NCBI GenBank assembly: GCA_020631735.1
Contig: CM036197.1
Coordinates: forward strand, 47,353,880-47,417,879
Direction: 5' to 3'
From: Saccharum officinarum
Lineage: Eukaryota; Streptophyta; Magnoliopsida; Poales; Poaceae
DNA: 64,000 bases
Below are positions 1 to 12,187 of this stretch, piece by piece. A program made the position numbers and the translations under genes. The stretch's first letter is position 1. Each line of letters starts with the position of its first letter. The notes beneath the pieces were generated by a model, which saw only the letters and a list, made by a program, of their open reading frames with translations, was not told the DNA's origin and made no database searches.

Positions 1-1
1 T

Positions 2-3000
2 CAGATCCAAATACATCTTAGTACTACCAGGATGAATAGAATAAGCTGACTCATGAGCTTCGCGAAGAATTGCCTGTCTAACAGTTTGATCCTCAGGTAC
101 ACACAGCCTCTTTCCAAACCACAAAATTCCATTATCATCCATTCGAAAGCCTGGTGACTTACCAATCACTATATCTTCCGCTATCTTCTTTAGTTTCTCA
201 TCCTTCAACTGCCCCTTGTAAATTTCTTGCTCTAAGGTAGGCTCTATCACTAATTCCATTGTATTAGTAACAATTCCCAAATTCAAATATTCAAATTCAG
301 CACATAACTCACTAGTCATAGACAACGTCCGTATCTCATTGGCATAACTTTTCCTACTAAGAGCATCAGCTACTACATTAGCCTTACCAGGATGATAGTG
401 TATCTCAATATCATAATCCTTAATCAACTCTAACCATCTGCGTTGCCTCAAATTCAGATCTGACTGAGTGAAAATATACTTCAAACTCTTATGATCAGTG
501 TATATATCACTCTTATGTCCAATCAAATAATGTCTCCAAATCTTTAAAGCATGAACTACAGCTGCTAATTCCAAATCATGTGTAGGATAATTCAACTCAT
601 GCTTTCTCAACTGCCTAGATGCATAAGCCACAACTCTGCCTTCTTGCATAAGAACACATCCCAAACCTTGACGAGAAGCATCACAATAAATAGAAAACTT
701 CTTACTCAAATCTGGCAAAACCAAAACAGGCGCTGTAGTCAACCTCTTTTTCAACTCCTCAAAACTAGCTTGACATTTATCTGACCACACAAACTTGGCA
801 TTCTTCTCTAACAGAGATGTCATAGGTTTAGCAAGTTTAGAAAACCCTTCAATGAACCGTCTGTAATATCCAGCTAATCCCAAGAAACTACGAATCTCGC
901 TAACATCAATAGGTGGTTTCCAATTTAATACATCCTTTACTTTACCTGGATCCACTGATATCCCTCCATTAGAAACAATATGACCAAGGAAAGAAACTTC
1001 CTTCAACCAAAACTCACATTTACTTCGCTTCGCATACAGTTTATGCTCTCTAAGTTTCTGCAATACCAACCTCAAATGTTCAGCATGCTCTACCTCTGTC
1101 TTGGAAAATACCAGTATATCATCAATAAACACTACCACAAACTTATCCAAATATTCCATGAACACCTTATTCATCATGTACATAAAGTATGCAGGTGCAT
1201 TGGTCAATCCAAATGACATAACAGTATACTCATACAATCCATACCTTGTAGTAAAAGCTGTCTTTGGAATATCAGAAACACGAATCTTCAACTGATGATA
1301 ACCAGAACGTAAATCAATCTTAGAGAACACACATGCACCTCTCAACTGATCAAACAAGTCATCAATCCTGGGCAAAGGATACTTATTCTTGATAGTTACC
1401 TCATTTAATGATCTATAATCAACACACATCCTCTGACCGCCATCTTTCTTATCAACAAAAATAACTGGTGCTCCCCAAGGTGATGAACTAGGTCTAATAA
1501 AACCTTTATCTTGTAATTCTTTAATTTGTTTCTTAAGTTCTTCTAATTCATCTACTCCCATCCTATATGGTCGTTTGGCTATAGGTGCAGTTCCAGGAAG
1601 TAATTCAATAAGAAATTCAATGTCTCTGTCAGGTGGCATACCTGGCAATTCATCAGGGAAGACATCCGGAAATTCCTCAATCACTGAATTCTCCTTAATA
1701 GTATTTTCAAGCTGATTCATCACAGCGGTTGGTTGCTTCTGCACTGCTACATCCACATTGATTTTATCTCCATTAGGTGCATTCACAACTACCACTTTCT
1801 GCTGACACTGAATCTCTACCTGATTTTGCTTCATCCAGTCCATACCCAATATCACATCAATACCAGATGTCCTCAACACTATAGGAGTTATCTTAAACTC
1901 TACCCCTCTTAATACCATACTAATTGGAAGACAACGATTACTGGTTTGCATGGTACCTCCAGGTGAATTTACTAAGAGAGATTCTTTCATAGCTAGCATG
2001 GGTATACTATGCATTTTAACAAAAATGTTGGATATGAATGTATGAGATGCTCCAGAGTCAAAAAGAACAGTTGCGGGAGTGGAATGTACATTGAACGTAC
2101 CAATCATAACTTCTGGGGCATCATGAGCTGTATCAGAAGACACGTGATTCACCCTTCCAGTACCAGATTGCTTCTGGTTGCTCTTCTGGCTCTGAGGAGT
2201 CTGCTGATTCTGCTTCTCAGGACAATGGTAAGACATATGCCCCTCTTTACCACAGACAAAGCATCTAGTAGGCGTGCTGGGAGCACTATTCTTCATGGGG
2301 GTAACATTAGAATTTCCAGTGCGAGGAGTCTGTTGCCCAGTCTGCTGATACTGTTGACGTTGTGGATATGATGAACGCTGTTGTGACTGATTACCTTGCC
2401 AATTCTGGGACCATCTCTGATTCGGATTGCGATTCCATTGACTAACCGGTCCTTGAAACTTCTGATGGAAACCATGCTGAGAATTAGTGCGCTGACGGTT
2501 GTTACTTCCTGAGCTTTGTACCTTCATCTTCCTCTTCCTGTCCATCTCTCTGCGCTCATTATCAAGCACAATAGCTTTATTTACCAGCTCTTGAAAACTA
2601 GCATAGTTGTTCCCCTTCAACTGCAAGCGAAGATCATAATAAATTCCCTTCAAGAAAAGACGCTGTTTGTCTGCATCTTCCCTCACTTCATTAGGAGCAT
2701 AGCGAGCCAACTGGGTAAATCTATCATGATATTCACTAACGCTCATCTGTCCCATCCTAAGGTTTCTGAATTCTTCCTGCTTCAGCTCAATTATACCTTC
2801 AGGAATATGACGAGCTCGAAAATCTCTAACAAACTCATTCCAAGTGATAGGAGGAGCATTGTCAGGGCGTGCAGCTTGATACGACTCCCACCAAGTCTGA
2901 GCTGTCCCCTGTAACTGACCAGATGCATATAACACCTTCTCCATATCATTGCATTGGGCTATATTCAGCTGTTTCTCCACTGCCCTCACCCAATCATCTG

Positions 3001-3223
3001 CCTCTAAAGGATCAGCAGCATGACAAAACACTAGAGGGCGTCCCTTTAAAAATTCCTCACGCTTATCCCTCACTTGCACAGGCGGTGGTCCTCCTGCAGC
3101 GGGATTGTTCTGCATGTGCTGCATAAACATCTGCATCATCTGGTTCTGAGTTTGCATAAGTTCCTCCATAGTAATGGGTAGGTTAGCACCTCCACGACCT
3201 CTGCCACGACCTCTGCCTGACAT
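2..3223 (-). CDS. Ty3/gypsy gag-pol polyprotein, 3' part beyond window
   Basis: An uninterrupted frame of 1074 codons runs from an ATG at 3223 to the left edge without a stop; I read every codon for stops. The N-terminus is RG-rich ([12 protein letters not shown]). A gag domain with the typical TWWESY-like segment follows, then a CCHC zinc knuckle ([14 protein letters not shown], about residues 321-334), an aspartic protease with DSGAS (about residue 389), reverse transcriptase with FIDDIL (DD at about 701-702), and RNase H (YCDAS, TDHKSL, ADALSRK). It ends in the first residues of the integrase zinc-binding region ([10 protein letters not shown]). The stretch before RT ([26 protein letters not shown]) is typical of the Del/Tekay chromovirus lineage. 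The integrase core and any chromodomain lie outside the window. Gag, protease and RT appear to form one polyprotein without frameshifting. With no lesion in 3.2 kb this is the best-preserved retroelement frame here, which suggests recent activity (inference). Confidence 0.93.
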   Translation of the reverse strand, partial: MSGRGRGRGRGGANLPITMEELMQTQNQMMQMFMQHMQNNPAAGGPPPVQVRDKREEFLKGRPLVFCHAADPLEADDWVRAVEKQLNIAQCNDMEKVLYASGQLQGTAQTWWESYQAARPDNAPPITWNEFVRDFRARHIPEGIIELKQEEFRNLRMGQMSVSEYHDRFTQLARYAPNEVREDADKQRLFLKGIYYDLRLQLKGNNYASFQELVNKAIVLDNERREMDRKRKMKVQSSGSNNRQRTNSQHGFHQKFQGPVSQWNRNPNQRWSQNWQGNQSQQRSSYPQRQQYQQTGQQTPRTGNSNVTPMKNSAPSTPTRCFVCGKEGHMSYHCPEKQNQQTPQSQKSNQKQSGTGRVNHVSSDTAHDAPEVMIGTFNVHSTPATVLFDSGASHTFISNIFVKMHSIPMLAMKESLLVNSPGGTMQTSNRCLPISMVLRGVEFKITPIVLRTSGIDVILGMDWMKQNQVEIQCQQKVVVVNAPNGDKINVDVAVQKQPTAVMNQLENTIKENSVIEEFPDVFPDELPGMPPDRDIEFLIELLPGTAPIAKRPYRMGVDELEELKKQIKELQDKGFIRPSSSPWGAPVIFVDKKDGGQRMCVDYRSLNEVTIKNKYPLPRIDDLFDQLRGACVFSKIDLRSGYHQLKIRVSDIPKTAFTTRYGLYEYTVMSFGLTNAPAYFMYMMNKVFMEYLDKFVVVFIDDILVFSKTEVEHAEHLRLVLQKLREHKLYAKRSKCEFWLKEVSFLGHIVSNGGISVDPGKVKDVLNWKPPIDVSEIRSFLGLAGYYRRFIEGFSKLAKPMTSLLEKNAKFVWSDKCQASFEELKKRLTTAPVLVLPDLSKKFSIYCDASRQGLGCVLMQEGRVVAYASRQLRKHELNYPTHDLELAAVVHALKIWRHYLIGHKSDIYTDHKSLKYIFTQSDLNLRQRRWLELIKDYDIEIHYHPGKANVVADALSRKSYANEIRTLSMTSELCAEFEYLNLGIVTNTMELVIEPTLEQEIYKGQLKDEKLKKIAEDIVIGKSPGFRMDDNGILWFGKRLCVPEDQTVRQAILREAHESAYSIHPGSTKMYLDL

Positions 3224-3928
3224 CTGTTTCCAAAAACACAGAAATTGAAATTCAGTACGATCCGAGATGATGTATTCAATAAATAAGCAAAATCTGATTT
3301 TTCTGGGCGAACTCCAATTTCAGCAACTCAGTAAAACTGTCATATCTCGAGCTACAGACGTCCAATTCAGATGATCTTTACATGGTTGGAAAGCTTTCAA
3401 AATTATCTACAACTTTTATTCACAACACTTTTTCTGATTCTGTCAATAAATTGGCCAAAAACTGAACTTAACTGAAACTGTTTCAGAATTCCAAACTGTG
3501 CAGTTACTCCAACTTGGAACAGGTATATCTCTTAGCTCATAATAGATATTAAAGTGATTCTTATGGGGTTGGAAAGATATAGAAGTCTAATTATTCCCAG
3601 TAAAGTTTCTTAAATTTCTCATGAACGGATTTTAAGTTATTTCTAAAACATCCCAGACTGATCCAAAAATCAGCAAAGGACAGAACTAAGTTAACCTCAT
3701 ATTCAACTAATATATTTTGATCAAACTTAATATTCTTAACCATGGAACTTGTAGGCATGTCTACAAAACTCCAGCACACATTACAAAAATCCAAATCACA
3801 CATTATCATAATAACAATCCATCAATCACACAATTGTTCACACCACAAACTGACTCTTAAAACAATCCAAACTTAAAGTTAACTCGCAACTACTATCGTT
3901 CCTATTACATAGGGATTTTTCCTATTGC
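3224..3928 (-). other. Spacer between pre-gag ORF and gag
   Basis: AT-rich leader sequence of the gypsy element, between the stop of the upstream 234-codon frame and the gag ATG. I see no long frame on the element's strand. A 72-codon frame at 3591-3809 on the same strand has no recognisable feature and is probably chance. Confidence 0.5.
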
Positions 3929-4633
3929 CTAATTAAGCTTCTCATAAATCTTGGGACGACCTAACTCCGCCCTTAATTGGTCAATCTCCTTATAAGCTTG
4001 CTCCTTAAGTTCTTTTTCCTTCAGCAACTCATCCTTCAAATCCACCTCATGGAGAGTCAATTCACGAACTAATCCCACCGTAGCTTGTAAAGTCAAGGAG
4101 GAATCATCTGCAGGCGGCACGGTCCAAATACCCTTGTCATGTATGAAACAAGGAAAATGCCGGAGTGCACCCTTTAACGTCTTGTCCGAGCGTAGACCAT
4201 GGTAGTAAACAAATGCATTAAAAGCGACATCCTCCATGCTTATCTCCACAGTTGCCCGGCTCACTCTGGTAATGAACTTTGACTCCACCTTAGGCTCCTT
4301 AGTGGTAGGATCCCTTTTCTTAACCCATAACTCAGTTTCCCAATAGGAATCCATCCAGGGATGACTAAACTCTGCACTACGATACTCCAACGTAGCTTCC
4401 CAGTCGTAGTAGTAGTTGTCCAAGGTTCTTGTCAACATGTCATGGAAGAAAGCATCAGCTTTAGGAACCATGATATGAAACTTCGTAGTCCACCCCATAA
4501 CTACATCCTCCATTGGTGTATCACCAACTCTTGATTCAGCATTAGATAGCTCTTGATCACCATCTTCATACAGCTCCTGAGATTTGAAACGGGCAACGTA
4601 CTGTGCAGCTGACAAACGGGGATGAGGAGGCAT
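3929..4633 (-). CDS. Pre-gag ORF of the gypsy element, unknown function
   Basis: An intact 234-codon frame on the same strand as gag-pol, lying between the primer binding site (4807-4819) and the gag ATG (3223). It starts MPPHPRLSAAQYVARF and its last 45 or so residues are charged and heptad-like (Leu/Glu/Lys rich: KDELLKEKELKEQAYKE), so a C-terminal coiled coil is likely. The middle is rich in aromatic residues (YYYDWE, HPWMDSYWETELW) and looks globular. I see no zinc finger, protease, RT or membrane segment and do not recognise the family. Because it sits in the leader and lacks stops, it may be translated from the genomic RNA ahead of gag, or from a spliced RNA. It could be an accessory protein specific to this retroelement lineage. 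A captured host fragment is the main alternative. Confidence 0.6.
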   Translation of the reverse strand: MPPHPRLSAAQYVARFKSQELYEDGDQELSNAESRVGDTPMEDVVMGWTTKFHIMVPKADAFFHDMLTRTLDNYYYDWEATLEYRSAEFSHPWMDSYWETELWVKKRDPTTKEPKVESKFITRVSRATVEISMEDVAFNAFVYYHGLRSDKTLKGALRHFPCFIHDKGIWTVPPADDSSLTLQATVGLVRELTLHEVDLKDELLKEKELKEQAYKEIDQLRAELGRPKIYEKLN

Positions 4634-4806
4634 CTATAAAATTTAGACATAGATTAGATAGAATCAATGTATTTTCGCAATAGAATAAAGTAGAGGAAGC
4701 ATAAAACTTTAGTAATTAACAAGGTGAAAAGAGGAAGCATGAATTAAATGGAGTATGGATGCTATTAACGACCATTCTAACTAGGCTTGCGTCCTACAGT
4801 CAACAC

Positions 4807-4819
4807 GGCTCTGATACCA
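4807..4819 (-). other. Primer binding site (initiator tRNA-Met type)
   Basis: On the minus strand the sequence reads TGGTATCAGAGCC, two bases after the end of the LTR (GGGTGTGACA, then GA, then the PBS). This is the standard plant retrotransposon site complementary to the 3' end of initiator tRNA-Met. It fixes the orientation of the element and shows that 4822-7698 is its 5' LTR. Confidence 0.9.
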
Positions 4820-4821
4820 AT

Positions 4822-7698
4822 CTGTCACACCCATTTTTAAGGACAAAAATAGGATGCATAAAAGACTCATGTGCACCCCAGGAAACAGTCGCACACATAA
4901 GTTGACAAATTACAAAGTATCATCACAGTGCCTATTACATAACGAATAAGTATTTAAGACATAGTCTTGAACGATAGGTAATAATAACTAATAGTAATTC
5001 TTCAGCGGAAACTCCACACAGGGACACGGTTGACTGGTTGACATCAAGACTAGTACTCATTCCGATAATCTTCCTCATTATCTTCATCTGTTATGGTGGA
5101 AATAGCAAGAGTGAGTTCATGTCGAACTCCACAAATATAACACAGGGTTCATGAGGCTCAAAAAGGCTAGACACTGTTTAACTGCGTTTAGCTTTTTAAT
5201 CATATATTAGCAATTGAGTAGCATCAAGATAAACCACTTCCCATTAAAGAACCAATGATCAATTGTAATAAGGATAATGAATAGCATTAACATGAGCATA
5301 ATAATAATCAACAATAATTAAGCATGATATAACAGTTATGATCAACTATTCCATAAGAATCCCCAAGGCCGCTCGTATCCGTGAGCACGGCTAGTATACC
5401 AGTTTTTAACTCTGCGCAGAGGTGTACACTTTCACTGTAAGTCATGATTTCCAAATGAGTGGGGAGATCAAGCCCAAACACCCGAGAACCATATAAAGCC
5501 ACTCAAAAGTTTGTCTAACAAGTTAGGGCCATTAGATTCACTCGGCAGGCAGATGTAGAACCCCCCTTCCCTGTGGCACAACAACCGCAGCCTATATACA
5601 CTAGGCCAGGGGCTCGCACTACACCCAACATGGCAAGCCATTCTTACGCCATTTAAGGTAACCTCTAACAAGCTAGAAAAGGTCTCTTGAACAACTAAAG
5701 CCAGAGCCATATAGCCCTCACAGCTGTACTGTATATCCCGGTTATCACTTACAGATAAGTCCTTATGGAGAGAAACCAGAGCATCAAAATAATACACATG
5801 CTCTAGCCCCCTTTTAACAATAATAAAATCATCTTAATAGTTGATTGCTTAATCCATTAATCAAATTACAAGATCATTGTTCTTAGTTTAAGCACTAGCA
5901 GTAGCTACCCATATGCATTCCCAAGGTTGACAAGGAATCAAGATAACAATCACTAAGTTATAATCTCTAAAGTTGTCAAGGTAAGCACATGCATATGTAT
6001 GACGATTTGATGTATAGGTAACAAGGATAGTCCTGTGTTATACTTGCCTTGATCAAAGCTCTCCAAGTGATACTGCTGACTTGGCTCAAAGTAATACTCC
6101 GAATCGTCCAAATACTGCTCACCTTCTATATTCGATCATCAATCAACAACACACATGCATCCAATCAAACATACACGAAGCAAACAAAGAGATATAATTA
6201 GAACAGTACACCAACAGTAACAAAACAGTAATAAAAGTTTATAAAACTCTTCTACACGTTTCTACGATCACACAGACGCAAAGATCACCAAATTCGGAGT
6301 TAAAACGTGAAAGTTATGAATTTTCTAAGATTTCCTATAGATAAATAAATACTTAATTATAACCTCGAAAAATAAATTATCAAAACTAACTGTACAACTA
6401 CACTAACATGTAGAGCTCGCAAATACGAACCTAACGCAATTTGAACGGATCAATTCGGAGTTAAAACGAAGATTTTATGACCAAAACAATTCTAGTGGCA
6501 AAACTGTAAATACCTGAAAACGTATTTTTGACTTATCCGGGAGAAAATACGCTTTCAAAACACGAAAACAGATTTAGGATATTGCGCTAAGGACTGCGGG
6601 TTCTATAATCCAAAAACCTAGGGACTCTTTAGAAAGATTACCCCGCGAACGGGTACCTTCTAATCTAGGTCGTAGATCCGGATTTGGACGGCTGTGACTA
6701 AATCAAGGGGGAAGGCCCGGCGGCGCTACCACCGGAGAGGGCGACCGTGCGGTGGCGCCACGGCTGACCTTGGCGAAAACTTGCCAGAACTTGTCGCTAT
6801 AGTGACTCTGGCCACCGTTCAAAGCGTGAACGGTACCAATCGAAAGAGGAGTCCATCGCGAACCCACCAAAGTAGAAGATGACATCGAAGACGATTTGGA
6901 GACAACGCATGGCTCGGTGAGGCGGTCGGTTGCTTCCTACGAAGTTCAGCGATGCCGCGGGTGAGCTACAGCACCAAAGAGACAGGAAGAGAGGAATCTA
7001 CTGCTTCGTCACCTTGACGCGGAGCTCGGTGGAGGGTGAAACGCTTCGACGGAGTAACGAAAAGCGGCAAGGATGGCGGCGGCTCTGCTCCTTGCGGTGA
7101 GATGCGGCGTGCGCGGCGGTGATATCTAGGACTTTGGGGTGTCAGCCAGATGGGAAACAAAGACACGTCGGGGTCCTCTCCTTCTTATAGGGGTGGCTCG
7201 GCTTGCAGCACACGCAGGGAATCCCATGAAGATCGGGATCTGCTCCCGCGATTTCCAACCGAAGGACAGAGGAAGAGTCCGACTCGGCTACGTGAGGAGG
7301 AAGACGCGGCTGACAGCGGGGCCCGGCCATCAGCGACACAGAAGAGAGAGAGAGAGAGAGCGCGGCCGCAGTTCTGGGCCGGCCCACGCGAGCGCGGGAG
7401 AAAAGGCTCGGCCCCGTCGGCCCAGCAGCGAAAACCGAAAGCAGGCCGGCTCGGGTGGGCTTCCATGCCGCTGGCTACACAGGTAAGTTCTTCTCTTTTG
7501 TTTTTTTTTCTTTTCTAATTTTCCAAACACATTTTCAAATCAAATTTTCCTAAACCAAATCAAATAAAACAAATATATCCACACCACAAAATAAAATAAA
7601 TGCAACAACATGAATGCATCACCAAATAGTTTTCAAAATTTTAATTCCCTTTCTCTAAATTATTTAAAATTTGTTACTCCTAAAATTTGGGTGCTACA
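4822..7698 (-). repeat. 5' LTR of the left gypsy element (2877 bp)
   Basis: On the minus strand it begins TGTAGCACCC and ends GGGTGTGACA, giving TG...CA ends; the PBS follows at once. The LTR is AT-rich with a GC-rich core at about 6690-7470 around a TATA box. The distal half shares long stretches with the solo LTRs in this window (for example the segment around 5650-5800). The flanking bases on the right are GTATA (7699-7703), the expected target duplication; its partner lies off the left edge. The right neighbour is LTR sequence of a related family missing roughly its last 170 bp, so this element inserted into that older LTR. Confidence 0.88.
7183..7189 (-). promoter_or_regulatory. LTR TATA box
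   Basis: TATAAGA on the minus strand inside the GC-rich core of the LTR, at the position where the other LTRs of this group also carry a TATA box. It is the likely U3 promoter for the gypsy genomic RNA. Confidence 0.5.
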
Positions 7699-9410
7699 GT
7701 ATAACAAGCACTTCTTATAGACTTCTGGAAACTTCACTATACCTTTATTCTTCTTCTAAGCAGTACCTTACTACACACTGAAGTGTGGAGAAATAGCAAG
7801 AGTGAGTCTATGTTGAACTCAACAAATATAACACGGGGTTCATGAGGCTCAAAAGGTTTGACATGGGTTTACTGCAATAGCTTTTAGTGAGTCATCTTTT
7901 TAGCATTTGAGTAGCAACAAGTTACGTATGCCCAAATAACCTCATGATCATGTAAACGAGAATAATGTATAGCAAGAAATAATAATCATCAGTGAGCTTT
8001 AATATCATCAGTATTATCATTACTTTCAATGTTCATCATTTATTCTGTAAGGATCCAAGGCCACTCGTGACCGTGAGCACGGCTGTTATAACAGTTTTAC
8101 ACTCTGCAGAGGTTGTACACTTTTACTGTGAGTCGTGATTTACCCTTTCGCCCGAGGTGATCAGCCTCTTGACCCACTTCTAAGGAAGGTCGGTAGGGTT
8201 CACTATGAAGTCTTTCAAAGGTTTGTCTAATAAGTTAGGGTCATTAGATTCACTCGGCAAATAGATGTAGAGCCCCCCTTCCAAATGACACAATGACATG
8301 CAGCCTATACACATGAGGATAGAGGCCGCACTATACCCGATTCGTCAAGCCATTCTTACGCCATGAAGGTTACCACTAACAAGCTAGAAAAGGTCCTCAT
8401 ACTTGACTAAAGCCAGAGCCATATAGCCCTCATAGTTGTACTATAAGTCCCGGATGTTCGTTTACAGATAAGTCCTTAAGGAGAGAAACTAGAACACCAT
8501 AAAAACAGCCCAATATGCTCTAGCCCTCTTGAGACATGTTGTTTTAAAGTATCTTTTAAATGTTTATTGCATATACCATTAGTCAAGTTACAGATCATGG
8601 TTATTTATCTTGAGCACTAGCATAAATACTACCCAATGCAATGTTTCACTGGTGTCAAGGTAACAAGATACAAAACTAGGATATCCTTAGGGGTAACAAG
8701 GTAGACACATGCACATGAATTAAGTGTATTAAATGTGAATAGGAAACAAGGATGATCCCATGCTATACTTGCCTTAGAACTTGCTTTATGCCAAAAGCAA
8801 CTTGCTCTGAAAAGCCTCAACTTATTCTTTCATTTGCAATTTCTGGCACTTAGCTTCTGGTCTTCACCTTCGGATCTTCGGCGCTCACGGATAGTCTTTC
8901 TTCTACTCGTAGATCAAAGCAACCCAGCACACTAACAGGCATACAAGCAAACAAATAGGGACCACTAAGAACAATACACCAAACAAGAAAAAATAGCGTA
9001 CTAAAAGAGAGCTACCGGCTACGGTCATGAGAACACAAAAAACGTCGATAACGGAACTATCGTTAAAAAGAAAAAGACCATCAGAATATTTATATTATAA
9101 AAGAAACAACTACAAACTTGATAAATTTTAATTTATCAAAACTATAAAAAGTTTACTAATTCAGATTTAATCATATCCTATAACATATTAATTGCAAAAA
9201 TCAAGTTAAAAAGCTAATCATATTTGGACTCAACACCGAGTTGAAGCTAACCATAGTTTATATATTTTATAAATATTCCCACACAATATTTTATTAAGCA
9301 AGTTATACTTTAACTTTGCAAAAAGAAATATATAGGAGAGCATCTGTATGAGTATATTACATGTAGCGTGTTTAAACTAATTAGATTATAATTGTAAACA
9401 TATAAGTTAA

Positions 9411-10603
9411 CATTAATCAAATTAATATTTAATTATGAAAGATCGACATTTACTTTCATTGTTTTTAATAATTTTAAAATTGGTCACATCTATATTAATC
9501 AACTTAATATTTAGCTTTATATAGAAAAACATGTGACATGAAAACCAACAGTAGCAAAACAGTATAAAAACTCTTCTACACGTTACTATGATCACACAGA
9601 CGTAAAGATCACGAAATTCAGATTCAAAACGTGAAAGTTATGAATTTTCTAAGATTTCCTATAGATAAATAATTACTTTAATATAAGCTCGAATTTTAAA
9701 TACTACAAACCTAATGCACCGTAGCAATAACATATAGAGCTCGTGAATACGAACCTAACGCAACTTGAACGGGTCAAATCAAAGTTAAAACGAATATTCT
9801 ACGCTTTAAAACATAATTAGTGATAGTTTTGCAAATAACTAGAACTTATTTTTGAAAGAAAATAAATGAAATCTGATTTAAACAAGATCCGGACTGCAAC
9901 TTGGATGGACTGCTGAGAGTGATTTGTATGTATATGTGTATTTTGGGATTTGTTTTTCTGAAAGAAAACGGTCATAATACATGTATGACATCAGGATGAC
10001 ATCATCTAGCTAGCGACTCAAACTGAGCGTGTGCTTGGCCGGGCTGCTCTGCCATTGGATAAACGGGTGATCACGACTTTGCATCTAAACTGGCTTTATC
10101 CGAATCATGTTACAACTAGACAATTTATAAAAAAAATAATTAAATATTTAAGTTGGCAAGTAATTATAAAAAGATCCATATTCTCCTATGTTGCTTTTAT
10201 TTGGAAACAAGTTTGCGTAATCATTAATCTAATTAATATTTAACTTACAAAATTTAGAGATGTAAGACATGTTAAAAGTAACTACTAACATGTAACTTAT
10301 AGTCGGCACAGCTGTACCTCAACCAAAACGAAACTAAACTCAGATCGCTTCTAGTTGGAAAGCTATTAAATAAATATTAATCTAATTAGCATTCAAGTTA
10401 ATAAATTCGTGGTCAAGTGTCATGAAAAACATCGATACTAGCTAAATTATAATCATAAACACATGTTAACATGAATTAAATTAATATTTATTTATGAAAC
10501 CGTGGGTATATAGTCTAAATTGCTTTTAATTATAAAGCTAGTACAAACATATTAATCAATATAATATTTAGTGATATATAGAAAAACACATGACATAAAA
10601 ACT
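9411..10603. repeat. Two-copy AT-rich module inside the diverged LTR
   Basis: About 135 bp at 9411-9545 recurs in diverged form at 10471-10603, in the same orientation, ending in near-identical GAAAAACA(C/T)(A/G)TGACAT segments about 1058 bp apart. A further LTR segment with TAGAGCTCG occurs at 9735 and again at 10618. The second copy lacks about 175 bp present in the first. This looks like an old tandem duplication or the joining of two LTR copies. Confidence 0.5.
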
Positions 10604-10671
10604 TTGGTACTATCATGTAGAGCTCGACGTGACGAAACTAACGCGACTAGAATGAAGCAAAACGGAATTAA

Positions 10672-10956
10672 GCCCTTGTTTAGTTCCCAATTCCATTCCT
10701 AAATTTTACTATGCAAAAAGAAGATTCCCCATCACATCAAAATGTCGGCAAATGCATGGAGTACTAAATGTACATGAAATAAAAAACTAATTGCACAGTT
10801 TTGTTGTACTTTGCGAGACGAACATTTTGAGTCTAATTAATCAATTTTTGGACAATTTTTTGCACTAAAAAACAAAAGGTGCTAAAGTGCCCCAACACGG
10901 GCACTGTAGCTACAGTGCCCGAATCGGGGCACCCAAGTCCGGATCTAAACACGGGC
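10672..10956. mobile_element. Tourist-like (PIF/Harbinger) MITE, 285 bp
   Basis: Terminal inverted repeats GCCCTTGTTTAGTTCC at the left and the complement of GCCCGTGTTTAGATCC at the right match at 14 of 16 positions. The element is flanked by TAA at 10669-10671 and 10957-10959, the 3-bp target duplication typical of Tourist elements. Removing it restores continuous LTR sequence (compare the GGAGTTAAAACG and CAGTGGCAAAACTG segments of related LTRs). It has no coding capacity. Confidence is high for a MITE and moderate for the exact superfamily. Confidence 0.82.
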
Positions 10957-11662
10957 TAAGATGATTAAATGGCGGAATTTACGAACCAGTGGTAAAACGG
11001 TAAATATGATCATCTTCCTCCTTGAGCTAAACGTACAGAACTTTCATGGGGAAGAGCTGCTGCTGTGCGTGCGTAGGATGGGAGAAGGCTCGGCCGGGGC
11101 TTGGCTGGACCGGACCGGCAGCGGCACACGGAGCGCCACGGGCCTACGCATGGGGCCGGGACGGCCCGCTCGGTCTACAGCATGGGTGGCCGAGTGACCA
11201 CACCAGTGGTGGCGTCTACCTGTTGTGCTCGAAGGAGCAGGAGGCGCGAGGCAGGGGCCCTCGGCCCGGGCGGCGGCGGTGAGGGGGCGCACGGGTGAGG
11301 TCCAGGGGCGGCGGCGCCAGGCCCTTATCGAGCAGGGCCGCGGCCTTGGCCGGGGATAGCCTGAAACAGAGGAACCATGGTGAAGTTCGCCGGAAAAGAG
11401 AAAGATGTATTAGGGAAACGATGAACGAGCACGGATTTGAGAAAAGGGAGGTATGACGGCGTAGAGGACATCGAGAGGAACCTTCTGGTGGTGACAGAAT
11501 TCGCTGGAACGCGACGAACTGACCGAAAAAGCTCGCCGAACCTTCGCCGGAACGCAAGCTGTACGTGACGAACTTCGGCGAGAGATGGAGGGAGCTACGA
11601 GTGGCGGCTCGCGATGGGGTTTTCGGATCTGGAATCAGCGCGTCGAGGAGAACACCGGCACA

Positions 11663-11668
11663 TATATA
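11663..11668 (-). promoter_or_regulatory. TATA box of the diverged LTR
   Basis: TATATA on the minus strand, next to the GC-rich core and in the same relative place as in the other LTRs of the group. Confidence 0.4.
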
Positions 11669-12187
11669 GGTCTAGGATTTGTAATTTTTGGAAACACGAG
11701 ATATTTTATTATTTTTAGAATTAATTGATTTCGGTATTAAAATAATTACAGAATATCCAGAATTACCTTTTAAGCCGCGAAAAATAGCCCGGAGCTCAGA
11801 AAAATCACCGGAAAAATCCTGGAGACTCTTGGAGGGATAAAGAACTCAACTAAATGGGTTTGGGCCCATGAATAGATTATTGAGATGATCAGGGAGAAAA
11901 ATAATGCTAAAAAAACAATTTAATTCCAGAAAAGGTTGGAAATTTTCTCCGGAGCAAAATAAATGTCGTCCTATTGTACTTTGAAACCATTTGCACTCAC
12001 AAACACCAAAAGCAAGCATCACATCAAACAATATCCCGTCAAATTAATTTGAAAAAGTTCGAAAATTCAATTTTTTTCTATATCTAATTGACGCTAAACT
12101 TAGGAAATTTTATCCAAATATTAAAAAAATTATTTTATTTAGTGTTTCCTATGCACAACCCAAAATTAAAAATTTTAGGGTGTGACA

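Larger units (their letters stand above)
7699..12187 (-). mobile_element. Diverged, 3'-truncated gypsy LTR (nested host of the left element)
   Basis: The plus-strand right edge ends in TTTTAGGGTGTGACA, so on the minus strand it opens TGTCACACCC, like the other LTRs of this group. 7779-8900 parallels 5090-6230 of the neighbouring LTR (same order of motifs, including the CACGGCTGTTATAACAG block). 11040-11640 is the GC-rich core. The 3' terminal part of about 170 bp is missing where the left element inserted at 7698/7699. The total length is inflated by an internal AT-rich duplication and by the MITE at 10672-10956. No internal coding region remains, so it is a solo LTR or a fragment. Confidence 0.7.

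Noticed and set aside
2009..3126. Plus-strand frames at 2009-2371, 2516-2914 and 2869-3126
   Set aside because: They overlap the continuous minus-strand gag-pol frame and have no domain; they are complementary-strand shadows.
4807..4819. tRNA-Met-like sequence, also near 25965, 32846 and 58311
   Set aside because: Only the 12-13 bases complementary to the tRNA 3' end are present, directly after LTR ends. These are primer binding sites and not tRNA genes. I saw no tRNA or rRNA gene in the window.
6694..7530. Many overlapping frames on both strands in GC-rich LTR cores (here and at about 11044-11557, 14193-14764, 21857-22495 and 34939-35801)
   Set aside because: The same layout recurs in every LTR copy, frames overlap on both strands and are not conserved between copies; they come from GC-rich sequence with few stops.
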